7,469 nt of DNA from an uncultured bacterium (GCA_903896775.1 CAITZE010000138.1:1-7469); one strand, 5' to 3'. Counted from the first letter of the stretch, positions 1 to 7,069 are shown. Translations and numbers: made by a program. The notes: a model not told the origin generated them from the sequence alone.

Positions 1-631
1 AGCCGAAAGGCCCGCCCGCCATTACATGCCACATGACGGCGCGGCCAATGCCGAACGGCAATGCACTCCGGCGCTCAAGAAGCGCAGGGCCGACGCCATT
101 GGTATGCGGATAAATTGCGGCACCCATGAATACGATCCGGCGCACACGCGTCGGATAATCCAACGCGAATTGCGCCGCGACCGCACCACCGTAGGACTCA
201 CCCACCACGTCCACATGAGCGACGCCGAGCTCATCAAGCACCGCCGCCAAGGCCGCAGCGCGGGCCTTCAACGAGTAAGCTTGGTTTGGCGTGATGGGGC
301 GCGGTGAGTGACCGAAGCCCAAAAGATCGGGCAGGATCAACACCCGTTGTGCGGAGAGTTTGCTGGCCCATGGCAGCCAGGTCACATGCCCAGGCGCGGC
401 AAAGCCGTGGATCAAAAGCAGCGGCGCGCCGCTCGGGTCCGCCGTGATATCGCCAATCGTTGCGACATGCAGTTTTTGTCCGTCGACCGTTACAAACCGG
501 CCGGGAGCGCCTGAATCGGGCGCAAGAATCTCCTCATGCGCGATTTGCAGATTGGCGTCGGCGACGACCCCGGCGAAGGCGATGACGAGCACCGCCACGG
601 CCACGGCCACAATCTTGAGAGCAGTCTTCAT
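1..631 (-). CDS. Alpha/beta hydrolase, N-terminal part (runs off left edge)
   Basis: This reading frame is open from an ATG at 631 down to the window edge and gives 210 residues with no stop. Residues 1-25 are a positive start (MKTALK) followed by a Val/Ala-rich hydrophobic run, which is a signal peptide or signal anchor, so the enzyme probably works in the periplasm or at the membrane. The alpha/beta hydrolase core then follows: LLLIHGFAAPG at 71-81 carries the HG oxyanion motif, PDLLGFGHS at 101-109 is the usual strand-4 turn, and GESYGG at 144-149 is the nucleophile elbow with Ser146 as likely nucleophile. The catalytic Asp and His would lie beyond the edge. An in-frame TAA at 653-655 lies just upstream, so 631 is the only good ATG. 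The ribosome site is weak (AGGAC at about 12 bases). The fold covers esterases, lipases, haloperoxidases and C-C hydrolases, and the substrate cannot be named from this part. Confidence 0.88.
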   Translation of the reverse strand, partial: MKTALKIVAVAVAVLVIAFAGVVADANLQIAHEEILAPDSGAPGRFVTVDGQKLHVATIGDITADPSGAPLLLIHGFAAPGHVTWLPWASKLSAQRVLILPDLLGFGHSPRPITPNQAYSLKARAAALAAVLDELGVAHVDVVGESYGGAVAAQFALDYPTRVRRIVFMGAAIYPHTNGVGPALLERRSALPFGIGRAVMWHVMAGGPFG

Positions 632-711
632 GTCGCTGACGGGTCCTGCGCGTTAGGTCCTTAAGCGGCATCATAAAGCAAGAGGCCGCCGGACGCGCAA
701 TCTACCTGCTG

Positions 712-741
712 TTGCTTGAGGGCGCGCGGAAATACTTATAA
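712..741 (+). promoter_or_regulatory. Possible sigma70-type promoter for the retropepsin gene
   Basis: TTGCTT at 712-717 and TTATAA at 736-741 are separated by 18 bases and would start transcription roughly 30 bases before the ATG at 778. This is a visual match in the 146-base gap between two divergent genes. Neither box is perfect, so it is only a candidate. Confidence 0.3.
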
Positions 742-777
742 GGTCTGCCTTTCGCGATGGCGCTTCGGGGGACTCAT

Positions 778-1821
778 ATGCGCAAAAGCTACACTCGGCT
801 GGCGATTGGCCTGATTTCGAGCGCCTTGATTGTTCAAGCGCCTGTCGCATCCTCCGTATATGCCGCCGCTGCGCCTACAGCAGCACCTGCACCCATGCCG
901 GCAGCAGCCCCCGCGCCAGCCGCTGCTCCGACATGTCAGCCGCTGCGCAAGATCGCCACGATGGACATGCAGCCTCTACCCGACGGACGCGTCAAAGTTC
1001 CAGTCACACTGGTGGACCGTCCCGCTATGTTGCTGTTCGATACCGGCAGCCCATTTCGCACGCTTCGCCCCGAGACCGTGACGGCGCTGGGCATGACGCC
1101 CGTAACCGGCGGCGACGTGGTGAAGGGTATTCCCGGCCAGGAGAATGCCAAGAATGTGATGCTGTCGTCCGTGACGCTCGGCAATTTCAAGATTCCAGAC
1201 GCGGCATTTCTGATTTCGCCTCCAGGTAAGGCTGATGCCCCAATCGACGGTTTGCTGACACTTGATATGCTCGTCGACTTCGATGTCGATCTCGACTTCG
1301 TCGGCAATAAGCTCAATATGTTCCTGCAGGATCATTGCAAAGGCCGCGTGGTGTATTGGCCATCCAATGGTCTTGCGGTGGTGCCGTTCTTTTTCGACGC
1401 CACGAACCGGATCAACTTTCCTGTGAAGGTCGATGGCACGCCCATGGTGGCGGTGCTCGATACCAGTGCGGCCAATACCTCATTGGATTTGGATGCGGCC
1501 AAAGCCAGCGGCGCGCAGATCGCGACGGACAATATGACGAAGACCGGCGAAGTGAAGAACGGCAAGGATGTCTATCAGCGCCGGTTCAAAGGTGTGTCTT
1601 TCGAGGACATCACTATCGCCAACACCACGATCAACGTGCTTCAGGGCGGAAAGCCGGCCAAGCCCGCGGCCAAGGGCGAACAGCCCGCGCCCACCCCGCC
1701 GGTGGTCATTGGCATGAACATCCTGAAAAAGCTGCACGTCTATGTCGCCTTGCAGGAACGCACGCTCTACATCACGCCCGGCGCCGTGCCGACCGCCGCG
1801 ACACCAGCCCCCGCCCAGTAG
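778..1821 (+). CDS. Exported tandem retropepsin-like aspartyl protease-family protein
   Basis: The protein has 347 residues from the ATG at 778. That start is chosen because GGGGGA lies 5-6 bases upstream and it opens a clear signal peptide (MRKSYTRLAIG, then a hydrophobic run to VYA near residue 29). The ATG at 757 would add seven residues ahead of the signal and has a poorer ribosome site. A Pro/Ala-rich linker covers about residues 30-58. Module 1 has LLFDTGSPF with Asp88 and a distal DGLLTLDMLVDF segment. Module 2 has VAVLDTSAAN with Asp228 and a distal VVIGMNILKKL segment. Each module thus has the catalytic-loop motif plus the later hydrophobic-hydrophobic-Gly region typical of retropepsin-like bacterial proteins. 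Two modules in one chain could form an intramolecular pseudo-dimer. The second motif is DTSA rather than DTGA, so full activity is uncertain. Substrate and role are unknown. A Pro/Ala-rich tail closes the protein. Confidence 0.85.
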   Translation: MRKSYTRLAIGLISSALIVQAPVASSVYAAAAPTAAPAPMPAAAPAPAAAPTCQPLRKIATMDMQPLPDGRVKVPVTLVDRPAMLLFDTGSPFRTLRPETVTALGMTPVTGGDVVKGIPGQENAKNVMLSSVTLGNFKIPDAAFLISPPGKADAPIDGLLTLDMLVDFDVDLDFVGNKLNMFLQDHCKGRVVYWPSNGLAVVPFFFDATNRINFPVKVDGTPMVAVLDTSAANTSLDLDAAKASGAQIATDNMTKTGEVKNGKDVYQRRFKGVSFEDITIANTTINVLQGGKPAKPAAKGEQPAPTPPVVIGMNILKKLHVYVALQERTLYITPGAVPTAATPAPAQ

Positions 1822-2019
1822 GAAGACCGCAACCGGAGTCGGGCGAATATCGCACTGGCTCACATGCTGAATTTTTCAGCAACGCTTCAGGTAGTTTTGT
1901 CGCCGCTAGGGGTCGACCCTTTTAGCCCCGTTGTCACGATATGTAGTGGTTTTCTGTCGCCCAAAATTCACATCGCTGTGCCTTGGTTTACGCGGCTTTT
2001 TGTGGTGAACTTTGAGGGT
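1822..2019. other. Non-coding stretch after the retropepsin gene
   Basis: No gene with a believable start or family signature is visible here. The part from about 1910 is more AT-rich than the flanking genes. The perfect 10-base palindrome GGGTCGACCC (1912-1921 region), followed by TTTT, is too short and lacks a loop for a confident terminator. No strong plus-strand terminator for the retropepsin gene is seen in this part. The hairpin at 2085-2117 is the best available one. Confidence 0.5.
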
Positions 2020-2025
2020 AAGAAA

Positions 2026-2059
2026 CAAAAAAAGAGGGGCGGCACTTACGTACCGCCCC
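2026..2059 (-). terminator. Rho-independent terminator, minus strand (distal of two)
   Basis: Arms GGGGCGG at 2036-2042 and CCGCCCC at 2053-2059 form a perfect 7-bp GC stem around a 10-base loop. Read on the minus strand, the hairpin is followed by TCTTTTTTTG, which contains seven consecutive T, the classic intrinsic terminator layout. On the plus strand it is followed by AAGTTTC, so it acts in the minus direction. It lies about 65 bases beyond the phoH stop, behind another hairpin. Confidence 0.8.
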
Positions 2060-2084
2060 AAGTTTCAGGGACGCACCCCGTAAA

Positions 2085-2117
2085 GAAACCGGCCTCAATC
2101 CTCTGGAGGCCGGTTTC
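2085..2117 (-). terminator. Rho-independent terminator just after phoH (proximal of two)
   Basis: Arms GAAACCGGCCTC at 2085-2096 and GAGGCCGGTTTC at 2106-2117 are a perfect 12-bp inverted repeat with a 9-base loop. It starts 7 bases past the phoH stop codon. On the minus strand the stem runs into TTTA, making a TTTCTTTA tract with A-rich sequence before the stem. On the plus strand it is followed by GTGTTTCT, so it may also stop transcripts from the retropepsin gene, acting in both directions. The minus-strand role is the firmer call. Confidence 0.75.
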
Positions 2118-2123
2118 GTGTTT

Positions 2124-2858
2124 CTAAAGCGCGGCGAGCATGCAGGCCACAAGCGGATGACGCACGACATCCACCTTGGAGAGCTTCACAACCGCGATAT
2201 CACTTAACGTCGACAGCTTGTTGGCGATATCGGCAAGGCCCGACATGCCCGGCAGAAGATCGGTCTGATCGGGATCGCCGGTAATCACCATCGTCGAATG
2301 CCAACCCAAACGTGTGAGCAGCATCTTGATTTGGACGTACGTGCAGTTCTGCGCTTCGTCGATGACGACGAAAGCGTTGTTGAGTGTGCGACCGCGCATG
2401 TAAGCGATCGGCGCGATTTCGATGGTGCCATCGGCCATATACTGGCGCAGACGTTTGCCGCCCAGGCGGTCGGCGAGGGCGTCGTAGAGGGGCCGCAAGT
2501 AAGGCGCCATCTTCTCTTCCATGGTGCCGGGCAGATAACCCAGCGCTTCCCCGGCTTCGATGGCAGGACGTGACAAGACGATGCGGTCGATACGGCCCTC
2601 GTCGAGGGCTTTCACCGCAGCGGCGATGGCAAGATAGGTCTTTCCGGTGCCCGCCGGTCCCAAAGCCAACGTGAGCGCCTGGCTATCTATGGCTTCCATC
2701 AGAAGCTGTTGGCCGTCGCTGCGTGGTTTGACATGGCGGATAAAACTCTGGTCGCGCCGTTCCTCGATTGGGTCCCAGCCAGTCGGGAGGGCATGGAGCT
2801 GAAATTCGTCGTTGCTGTCGCGTGATGGTTTCTTGAAACGAGCTGAACGCTTGCCCAT
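2124..2858 (-). CDS. phoH: PhoH-family P-loop ATPase
   Basis: The 244-residue protein is a cytoplasmic PhoH-family nucleotide-binding protein, a family related to superfamily 1 helicases and linked to RNA metabolism and phosphate or stress responses. The P-loop GPAGTGKT is at residues 67-74, the Walker B segment FVVIDEAQN at 163-171, a helicase-like TGDPDQTDL at 193-201, and a late conserved Arg in VVRHPLV (Arg233). The family segment VLSRPAIEAGEALGYLPG is at 94-111. The start at 2858 (MGKRSARF) is chosen because a basic MGKR start is common in short PhoH proteins and AGGAG lies about 12 bases upstream. The frame stays open to 3329, so a longer N-terminus cannot be ruled out. At 244 residues it lacks the extra N-terminal region of the roughly 350-residue E. 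coli PhoH and YbeZ. No ybeY neighbour is present. Two terminators follow the stop. Confidence 0.9.
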   Translation of the reverse strand: MGKRSARFKKPSRDSNDEFQLHALPTGWDPIEERRDQSFIRHVKPRSDGQQLLMEAIDSQALTLALGPAGTGKTYLAIAAAVKALDEGRIDRIVLSRPAIEAGEALGYLPGTMEEKMAPYLRPLYDALADRLGGKRLRQYMADGTIEIAPIAYMRGRTLNNAFVVIDEAQNCTYVQIKMLLTRLGWHSTMVITGDPDQTDLLPGMSGLADIANKLSTLSDIAVVKLSKVDVVRHPLVACMLAAL

Positions 2859-2945
2859 CTGATGCTCTTGCTCCTGAAAAATGTTCTCGCTCAACGACCC
2901 GCGCCGACGGGTGCCGGACGCCGGGTATTCAACCGGATCTGCAGG

Positions 2946-2953
2946 ACCTCCTT
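2946..2953 (-). promoter_or_regulatory. Perfect Shine-Dalgarno-like site in the phoH leader
   Basis: The minus strand reads AAGGAGGT here, a full match to the anti-Shine-Dalgarno sequence, about 88 bases upstream of the chosen phoH start. No ATG follows at usual spacing. A TTG 13 bases further (2930-2932) would open a 13-codon frame ending in TGA at 2891-2893, out of frame with phoH. It could serve a leader peptide or be chance. Confidence 0.3.
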
Positions 2954-2983
2954 CGTGTGTATTGGGGGTGGGAGAAACAACAA

Positions 2984-3016
2984 CGCCTTCCACGCTGAAA
3001 TCAGTGCTGGAAGGCG
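2984..3016 (-). terminator. Hairpin in the phoH leader, possible terminator or attenuator
   Basis: CGCCTTCCA at 2984-2992 and TGGAAGGCG at 3008-3016 form a perfect 9-bp stem. The 15-base interior can add a short CTGA/TCAG stem. On the minus strand it runs into TTGTTGTTTCT, a broken T-rich tract, so it could stop or slow transcripts entering the phoH leader from further upstream. On the plus strand no T-tract follows. The T-tract is interrupted, so the terminator call is tentative, but the inverted repeat itself is certain. Confidence 0.4.
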
Positions 3017-3290
3017 GGCTCAGAAAAGCGGGGAGTGGGGATTCGCCGAAGCCGCGGGAGGTAAGTCCCGGGCTGTCCGATGCCAAATCGAGGCCGAAGT
3101 CCTCGTTTGGATTGCCGTGATGTCGCGCCGGCTGCATGCGATTAATAACGAAACCCCTGAGTTCTTTTTGAATCATCTCAAAGAATCCGAGGTTTGTCAC
3201 GTTATTTTGTGTGTAAGTCCTATGACACCCCCCATAGCTTGTTTGGTGGCCATGGGTGCCGCATTGAACGCCTGTGTATAGAATGCCGTC

Positions 3291-4292
3291 ATGAACGCTG
3301 CGACCGATCCTCTCCATCACCTTGGTCAATGGCTGGCCGACGGCAAAAAAGCAGCATTGGCAACGGTTGTTGCGACATGGGGCTCAAGCCCGCGGCCCGT
3401 CGGCAGCCATATGGCCGTGCGCGAAAGCGGCGACTTCGCGGGCTCGGTGTCCGGCGGATGCATTGAAGGCGCGGTGGTTGAAGCCGCGCTCGCCTGCATG
3501 AAAAGTGGGAATTCCCAACTTCTTGAATACGGCGTCAGCAACGAAGCGGCCTGGGAGGTCGGCCTCGCTTGCGGCGGCCGTGTGCAGGTTTTTGTCGCAC
3601 CTGTGAATAAAAGCGAAGCCATCCAGAAGATAGAGGCTTTGCGGGCGAAGAAGCTCTGCTTTGCGACCGTTACCAATACAGCCTCCGGTGAACACTGTTT
3701 GGTGGAGGACACGACGTATGGCGCTCTCGCATTGTCGGAAGATCAAATCGCTGAAGTGCATCGCCGCATAGTTGCCGATCAATCGGGCACAATAGCCGGC
3801 GATCTTTTTGTGCGCGTCTATAGCCCGCCCGCGCGCATGATCATTGTCGGCGCGGTGCACATCGCCCAGGCTCTAGCGCCGATGGCCAAGCTCGCGGGCT
3901 TTGATGTCGCGGTGATCGATCCGCGCGAAGCCTTTGTGCGCTCGGGCGAACTCGCCAACATTCATGCCATCATCGAATGGCCCGACGACGGCATGAAGAT
4001 CGTCGCCCCCGATGCACGCACCGCCATCGTGACTCTCACACACGATCCGAAGCTGGATGATCCAGCGCTCGCGGCGGCGCTGCGGTCCGAAGCTTTTTAT
4101 ATTGGTGCGCTTGGCAGTAAAAAAACCCATGCCAAAAGACTGGAGCGTCTCTTAGCGCTGGGTTTCACGCCCACCGATATCGCGCGCATTCATGGGCCTG
4201 TGGGGCTCGATATCAACGCGTTGACGCCGGCCGAGATCGCGGTCTCGATCATGGCGCAGGTGATTGAGAAGTTGCGAGCTGAAGCAGAATGA
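3291..4292 (+). CDS. xdhC: XdhC-family molybdenum cofactor chaperone
   Basis: The 333-residue cytoplasmic protein matches XdhC/CoxI proteins, which bind molybdenum cofactor, help its sulfuration and insert it into xanthine-dehydrogenase-family enzymes. The N-terminal XdhC/CoxI domain shows ATVVATWGSSPRPVGS (24-39), GSVSGGCIEGAVVEAA (51-66) and GLACGGRVQVFV (91-102), with Cys57 and Cys94 in the conserved spots. The C-terminal Rossmann-like XdhC domain shows MIIVGAVHIAQAL (183-195), VIDPREAF (208-215), a TLTHDPKLDDPAL stretch (248-260), YIGALGSKKTHAKR (270-283) and IHGPVGLDINALTPAEIAVSI (300-320). Both domains are complete. An in-frame TAG at 3279-3281 makes the ATG at 3291 the first possible start, and it has no good ribosome site. 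Its stop overlaps the next start as ATGA, so the two are probably translated as a pair. Confidence 0.93.
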   Translation: MNAATDPLHHLGQWLADGKKAALATVVATWGSSPRPVGSHMAVRESGDFAGSVSGGCIEGAVVEAALACMKSGNSQLLEYGVSNEAAWEVGLACGGRVQVFVAPVNKSEAIQKIEALRAKKLCFATVTNTASGEHCLVEDTTYGALALSEDQIAEVHRRIVADQSGTIAGDLFVRVYSPPARMIIVGAVHIAQALAPMAKLAGFDVAVIDPREAFVRSGELANIHAIIEWPDDGMKIVAPDARTAIVTLTHDPKLDDPALAAALRSEAFYIGALGSKKTHAKRLERLLALGFTPTDIARIHGPVGLDINALTPAEIAVSIMAQVIEKLRAEAE

Positions 4293-5911
4293 GGTTCGGC
4301 ACTTTTGCTCTCGATGAAGCTTTAGGCGTGCTTCTCGCCCATTCTTGCCGCGTGCAGAATTTGGTTTTGAAAAAAGGCCGTGTCGTAACTCCGAGCGATA
4401 TCGCCGCTTTACGCGGCGCAGGTGTGACGCAGGTGATGGGCGCGTGGCTCGAGGCCGGCGATGTGCCCGAAGATGAAGCGGCGGCGCGTATCGCCCGGCA
4501 GATCGCCGGTGCGAATGTTACGCTTTCCGCCGCACGCACCGGACGATGCAACCCCCTGGCGGCATTTGATGGTGTGGTGGAGATCGATACCTCTGCCATC
4601 GCCGCCGCCAATCTTATTGACGAGTCCGTTACGATAGCGACTCTTGCCGATAAACAAGCGGCCAAAGCCGGACAGATTATCGCGACCGTGAAGATCATTC
4701 CCTTCGCGGTCTCGGAGGATGTCATGGCGCGCGTCGGAAAGGCCTTAAGTTCGGCGGCGATCAAGCTCACGCCTTATCAGGCAAGGCGCTTTGCAATCAT
4801 CAGCACGACCACATCCGATTTAAAGGCCTCGGTCATAACTTCGACCGAGGACATCACGCGTCAACGCATTGCCGCGTTAGGCGGAGCCATCATCAGTTCA
4901 ACGCGTACCGCGCATAACACCGCCGATGTGATGTCTGAGATTCGCGCGGTCTTATCCAAAGGCGCTGAGATTGTGCTGATCGTCGGCGCGTCTGCGACTG
5001 TCGATCGGGGCGATGTCGTACCGGTGGGTATAGTCGCCGCTGGTGGGGTGATCGACCACTTCGGCATGCCTGTTGATCCCGGCAATCTGCTGGTGCTCGC
5101 GCATGTCGGTGCCGTGTCGGTTTTGGTTTTGCCCGGCTGTGCGCGATCACCGAAATTGAACGGTGTCGATTGGGTGATGCAGCGTCTCGTCGCCGGGATT
5201 GCCGTGACGGCCAAAGATATCATGACGATGGGCGTCGGTGGGTTGCTGGTGGATACACCCAGCCGGCCTTTGCCGCGCGATGCTGCCGTGTACACGCGCA
5301 CATCTTCCGGCCTCAAGGTCGCAGCGGTCGTGCTGGCCGCCGGGCAGTCACGCCGCATGGGCCCTGCTAATAAACTGCTGATGGAAGTCGCCGGCGTTCC
5401 ATTGGTTCGCCGTACAGTAATGGCTTTGAGCGCGGCCAAGGTCTCGCAGGTAGTTGTTGTCACCGGTCATCAGGACGCCGAAGTGCGAGAAGCCCTCAAA
5501 GGTCTTCATGTCGAGATCATCCATAACCCGCGTTATGCCGAGGGCCTGTCCACCTCGCTCAAAGCCGGCATTGGCGCTTTAGCTCCCGATGTAGACGCGG
5601 CGGTGGTGGGCCTTGGCGATATGCCGGGCGTAACCGCCCACCACGTCGATCAGCTAATTGCCGCCTTTGATCCCGATGCCGATCAAGCCATTGGCGTGCC
5701 GGTCCACACTGGCAAGCGCGGCAATCCGGTGCTGTGGGACCGGCGCTTTTTTGATGATATGCGCGGGGTGTCCGGCGATGTCGGGGCCAAAGCCCTGATC
5801 GGCGCCAATGAGTCCCTTGTTTACGAGGTCGAATTTGGGGACACTGCGGTGTTGACTGATCTTGATACGCCGGAACAGTGGTCGGACTATCTCTCTAAGT
5901 CTGTATCGTAA
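4289..5911 (+). CDS. Molybdopterin-binding domain fused to MobA-like nucleotidyltransferase (MocA-type)
   Basis: The 540-residue protein joins two molybdenum-cofactor domains. Residues 1 to about 335 resemble MoeA/MoaB-type molybdopterin-binding proteins: an ALGVLLAHS...LKKGRVVTPSDIAAL start (11-41), then GASATVDRGDVVPVGI (233-248), HFGMPVDPGNLLVLAHVG (257-274) and LVLPGCARSPKLNG (279-292). Residues 343-535 are a MobA/MocA-like NTP transferase with VVLAAGQSRRMGPANKLL (347-364), the metal-binding GLGDMPG (441-447), GKRGNPVLW (475-483) and SGDVGAKALI (495-504). Proteins of this type are thought to attach a nucleotide, usually CMP, to molybdopterin, giving the cytosine dinucleotide form. The CTP preference is inferred from family and from the xdhC neighbour. 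The start overlaps the xdhC stop (ATGA) and only a weak ribosome site precedes it, which fits translational coupling. The MoeA-like start sequence supports this N-terminus. Confidence 0.92.
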   Translation: MRFGTFALDEALGVLLAHSCRVQNLVLKKGRVVTPSDIAALRGAGVTQVMGAWLEAGDVPEDEAAARIARQIAGANVTLSAARTGRCNPLAAFDGVVEIDTSAIAAANLIDESVTIATLADKQAAKAGQIIATVKIIPFAVSEDVMARVGKALSSAAIKLTPYQARRFAIISTTTSDLKASVITSTEDITRQRIAALGGAIISSTRTAHNTADVMSEIRAVLSKGAEIVLIVGASATVDRGDVVPVGIVAAGGVIDHFGMPVDPGNLLVLAHVGAVSVLVLPGCARSPKLNGVDWVMQRLVAGIAVTAKDIMTMGVGGLLVDTPSRPLPRDAAVYTRTSSGLKVAAVVLAAGQSRRMGPANKLLMEVAGVPLVRRTVMALSAAKVSQVVVVTGHQDAEVREALKGLHVEIIHNPRYAEGLSTSLKAGIGALAPDVDAAVVGLGDMPGVTAHHVDQLIAAFDPDADQAIGVPVHTGKRGNPVLWDRRFFDDMRGVSGDVGAKALIGANESLVYEVEFGDTAVLTDLDTPEQWSDYLSKSVS

Positions 5912-5977
5912 GCCTCGCGGTCGTCGTTTGGTCAGAGCGCGGGTCTGCTCCGTGTGTATGTGTTCCTGGGAGGGACC

Positions 5978-7033
5978 ATGCCTGACGCCGGCGCGAATTC
6001 ATCTAACGACGGGGCTCATAAGACAGATGTCATCATTATAGGCGGCGGACCAGTCGGTCTGTTCGCGGTGTTCGAGCTTGGGCTACTCGGCCTCAGTGCT
6101 CACGTCGTCGATATCCTCGACCGGCCCGGCGGCCAATGCGCCGAGCTATATCCTGAGAAAGTCATTCTCGATATTCCGAGCCGCCTCAAGATCACGGGCG
6201 CCGAGCTTTGCAACGAACTGATGGCGCAGATCGCGCCATTCAATCCCACCTTCCATTTTCAGCAAATGGCCGAGAAGCTCGAGAAGCTCGAGACCGGCCA
6301 TTGGCGTATTGCGACTGACATCGGCACGGTCATCGAAGCGCCGGTGGTGGTGATCGCGGGCGGCGGCGGAAGTTTCATGCCGAAAAAGCCCAAGCTCGAC
6401 CGGCTGGAGGAATTCGAAGGCAAGTCGTTGTTCTATGCCGTGCGCAGGATGGACCAGTTTCGCGGGCTCAACGTGCTCATCGCCGGCGGCGGCGATTCCG
6501 CGCTCGATTGGACCGTGAACCTGAGCCCATTTGTGGCCGGAATGTCGCTTGTGCACCGGCGCAACGAATTCCGCGGCATGCAGGTGACCGTCGATCAGAT
6601 GTATGCGCTGGTGAACACCGGCAAGGTCAATCTCGCCATCGGCGATATTCTGCGCCTTAACGGCGAGGGTGGGCAGTTGAAGTCCGTGACGCTCAAAAGC
6701 ACCGAGAAAGGTGAATTCGATGTCGCCTGCGACGCCATGCTGGCTTTCTACGGTTTGACCATGAAGCTGGGCCCCATCGCCAACTGGGGCCTTAACATGG
6801 ACACCAACCGGGTCGCGGTTTCGACGGAAACCTTTGAAACCAGCACGCCCGGCATCTTCTGCATCGGGGATATGTGCCATTACCCGGGGAAATTGAAGCT
6901 CATCCTGTCGGGTTTCCATGAATCGGCCTTGATGGCCCATGCCTGTTTCCATTATGCAAGGCCCAACCAAAAGCTGAGGTTCGAACACACGACCTCCAGC
7001 TCCGCCATCCAGGCCAAATTGGGCGTTCCGTAA
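5978..7033 (+). CDS. Ferredoxin--NADP(+) reductase, thioredoxin-reductase-like type
   Basis: The 351-residue FAD enzyme should pass electrons between NADPH and a ferredoxin in the cytoplasm. FAD-binding DVIIIGGGPVGLFAVF is at 17-32, PGGQCAELYPEK at 50-61, NADPH-binding VLIAGGGDSALDW at 166-178, HRRNEFRG at 193-200, and the second FAD contact PGIFCIGDM at 291-299. The C-terminal tail HTTSSS...KLGVP (337-351) is typical of the ferredoxin reductase branch. The thioredoxin reductase CxxC pair is absent: the matching place reads LFYAVRRMDQF (151-161), which separates it from TrxB. The ATG at 5978 is chosen because GGGAGGGA lies 2-9 bases upstream; a GTG at 5954 would add eight residues with no family support. 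A 66-base gap without a terminator separates it from the cofactor gene, and the [2Fe-2S] ferredoxin follows after 36 bases, its likely partner. Confidence 0.93.
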   Translation: MPDAGANSSNDGAHKTDVIIIGGGPVGLFAVFELGLLGLSAHVVDILDRPGGQCAELYPEKVILDIPSRLKITGAELCNELMAQIAPFNPTFHFQQMAEKLEKLETGHWRIATDIGTVIEAPVVVIAGGGGSFMPKKPKLDRLEEFEGKSLFYAVRRMDQFRGLNVLIAGGGDSALDWTVNLSPFVAGMSLVHRRNEFRGMQVTVDQMYALVNTGKVNLAIGDILRLNGEGGQLKSVTLKSTEKGEFDVACDAMLAFYGLTMKLGPIANWGLNMDTNRVAVSTETFETSTPGIFCIGDMCHYPGKLKLILSGFHESALMAHACFHYARPNQKLRFEHTTSSSAIQAKLGVP

Positions 7034-7069
7034 CGATCCATTCGGCCTTGGACGAACCAAAGGCCCACT

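Larger units (their letters stand above)
2859..3290. other. 432-base stretch between divergent phoH and xdhC
   Basis: The stretch must hold the promoters for both flanking genes, but no strong sigma70 pair is visible. It contains the hairpin at 2984-3016, a perfect minus-strand AAGGAGGT at 2946-2953, and small inverted repeats (TTTGA/TCAAA near 3165-3182, CTATG/CATAG near 3220-3237). The phoH frame is open through it with about two-thirds G/C at third positions. That is not decisive, because the sequence has no recognisable domain and is rich in Pro, Ser and Gly. I leave it unassigned. Confidence 0.5.

Noticed and set aside
597..613. Short GGCCAC repeats at the start of the hydrolase gene
   Set aside because: They are explained by the alternating Val-Ala codons of the signal segment.
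1864..2127. Open plus-strand frame of 87 codons after the retropepsin gene
   Set aside because: It reads through both terminator hairpins, has no recognisable domain and no convincing ribosome site.
2862..3281. Open plus-strand frame of 139 codons between phoH and xdhC
   Set aside because: No domain, no ribosome site, poor amino-acid composition, and it overlaps the expected xdhC promoter region.
4861..5463. Open minus-strand frame (200 codons) inside the cofactor fusion gene
   Set aside because: The plus strand encodes clear family motifs through this entire stretch; the minus product is low-complexity Thr/Ala/Pro-rich.
5912..5977. Possible promoter or terminator between the fusion gene and the reductase
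   Set aside because: TTGGTC at 5928-5933 has no -10 box at usual spacing, and the only hairpin (GAGC/GCTC, 4 bp) has no T-tract.
6272..6289. Perfect tandem repeat of GAGAAGCTC in the reductase gene
   Set aside because: Only two copies; it encodes a KLEKLE helix segment and is likely a harmless in-frame duplication or chance.
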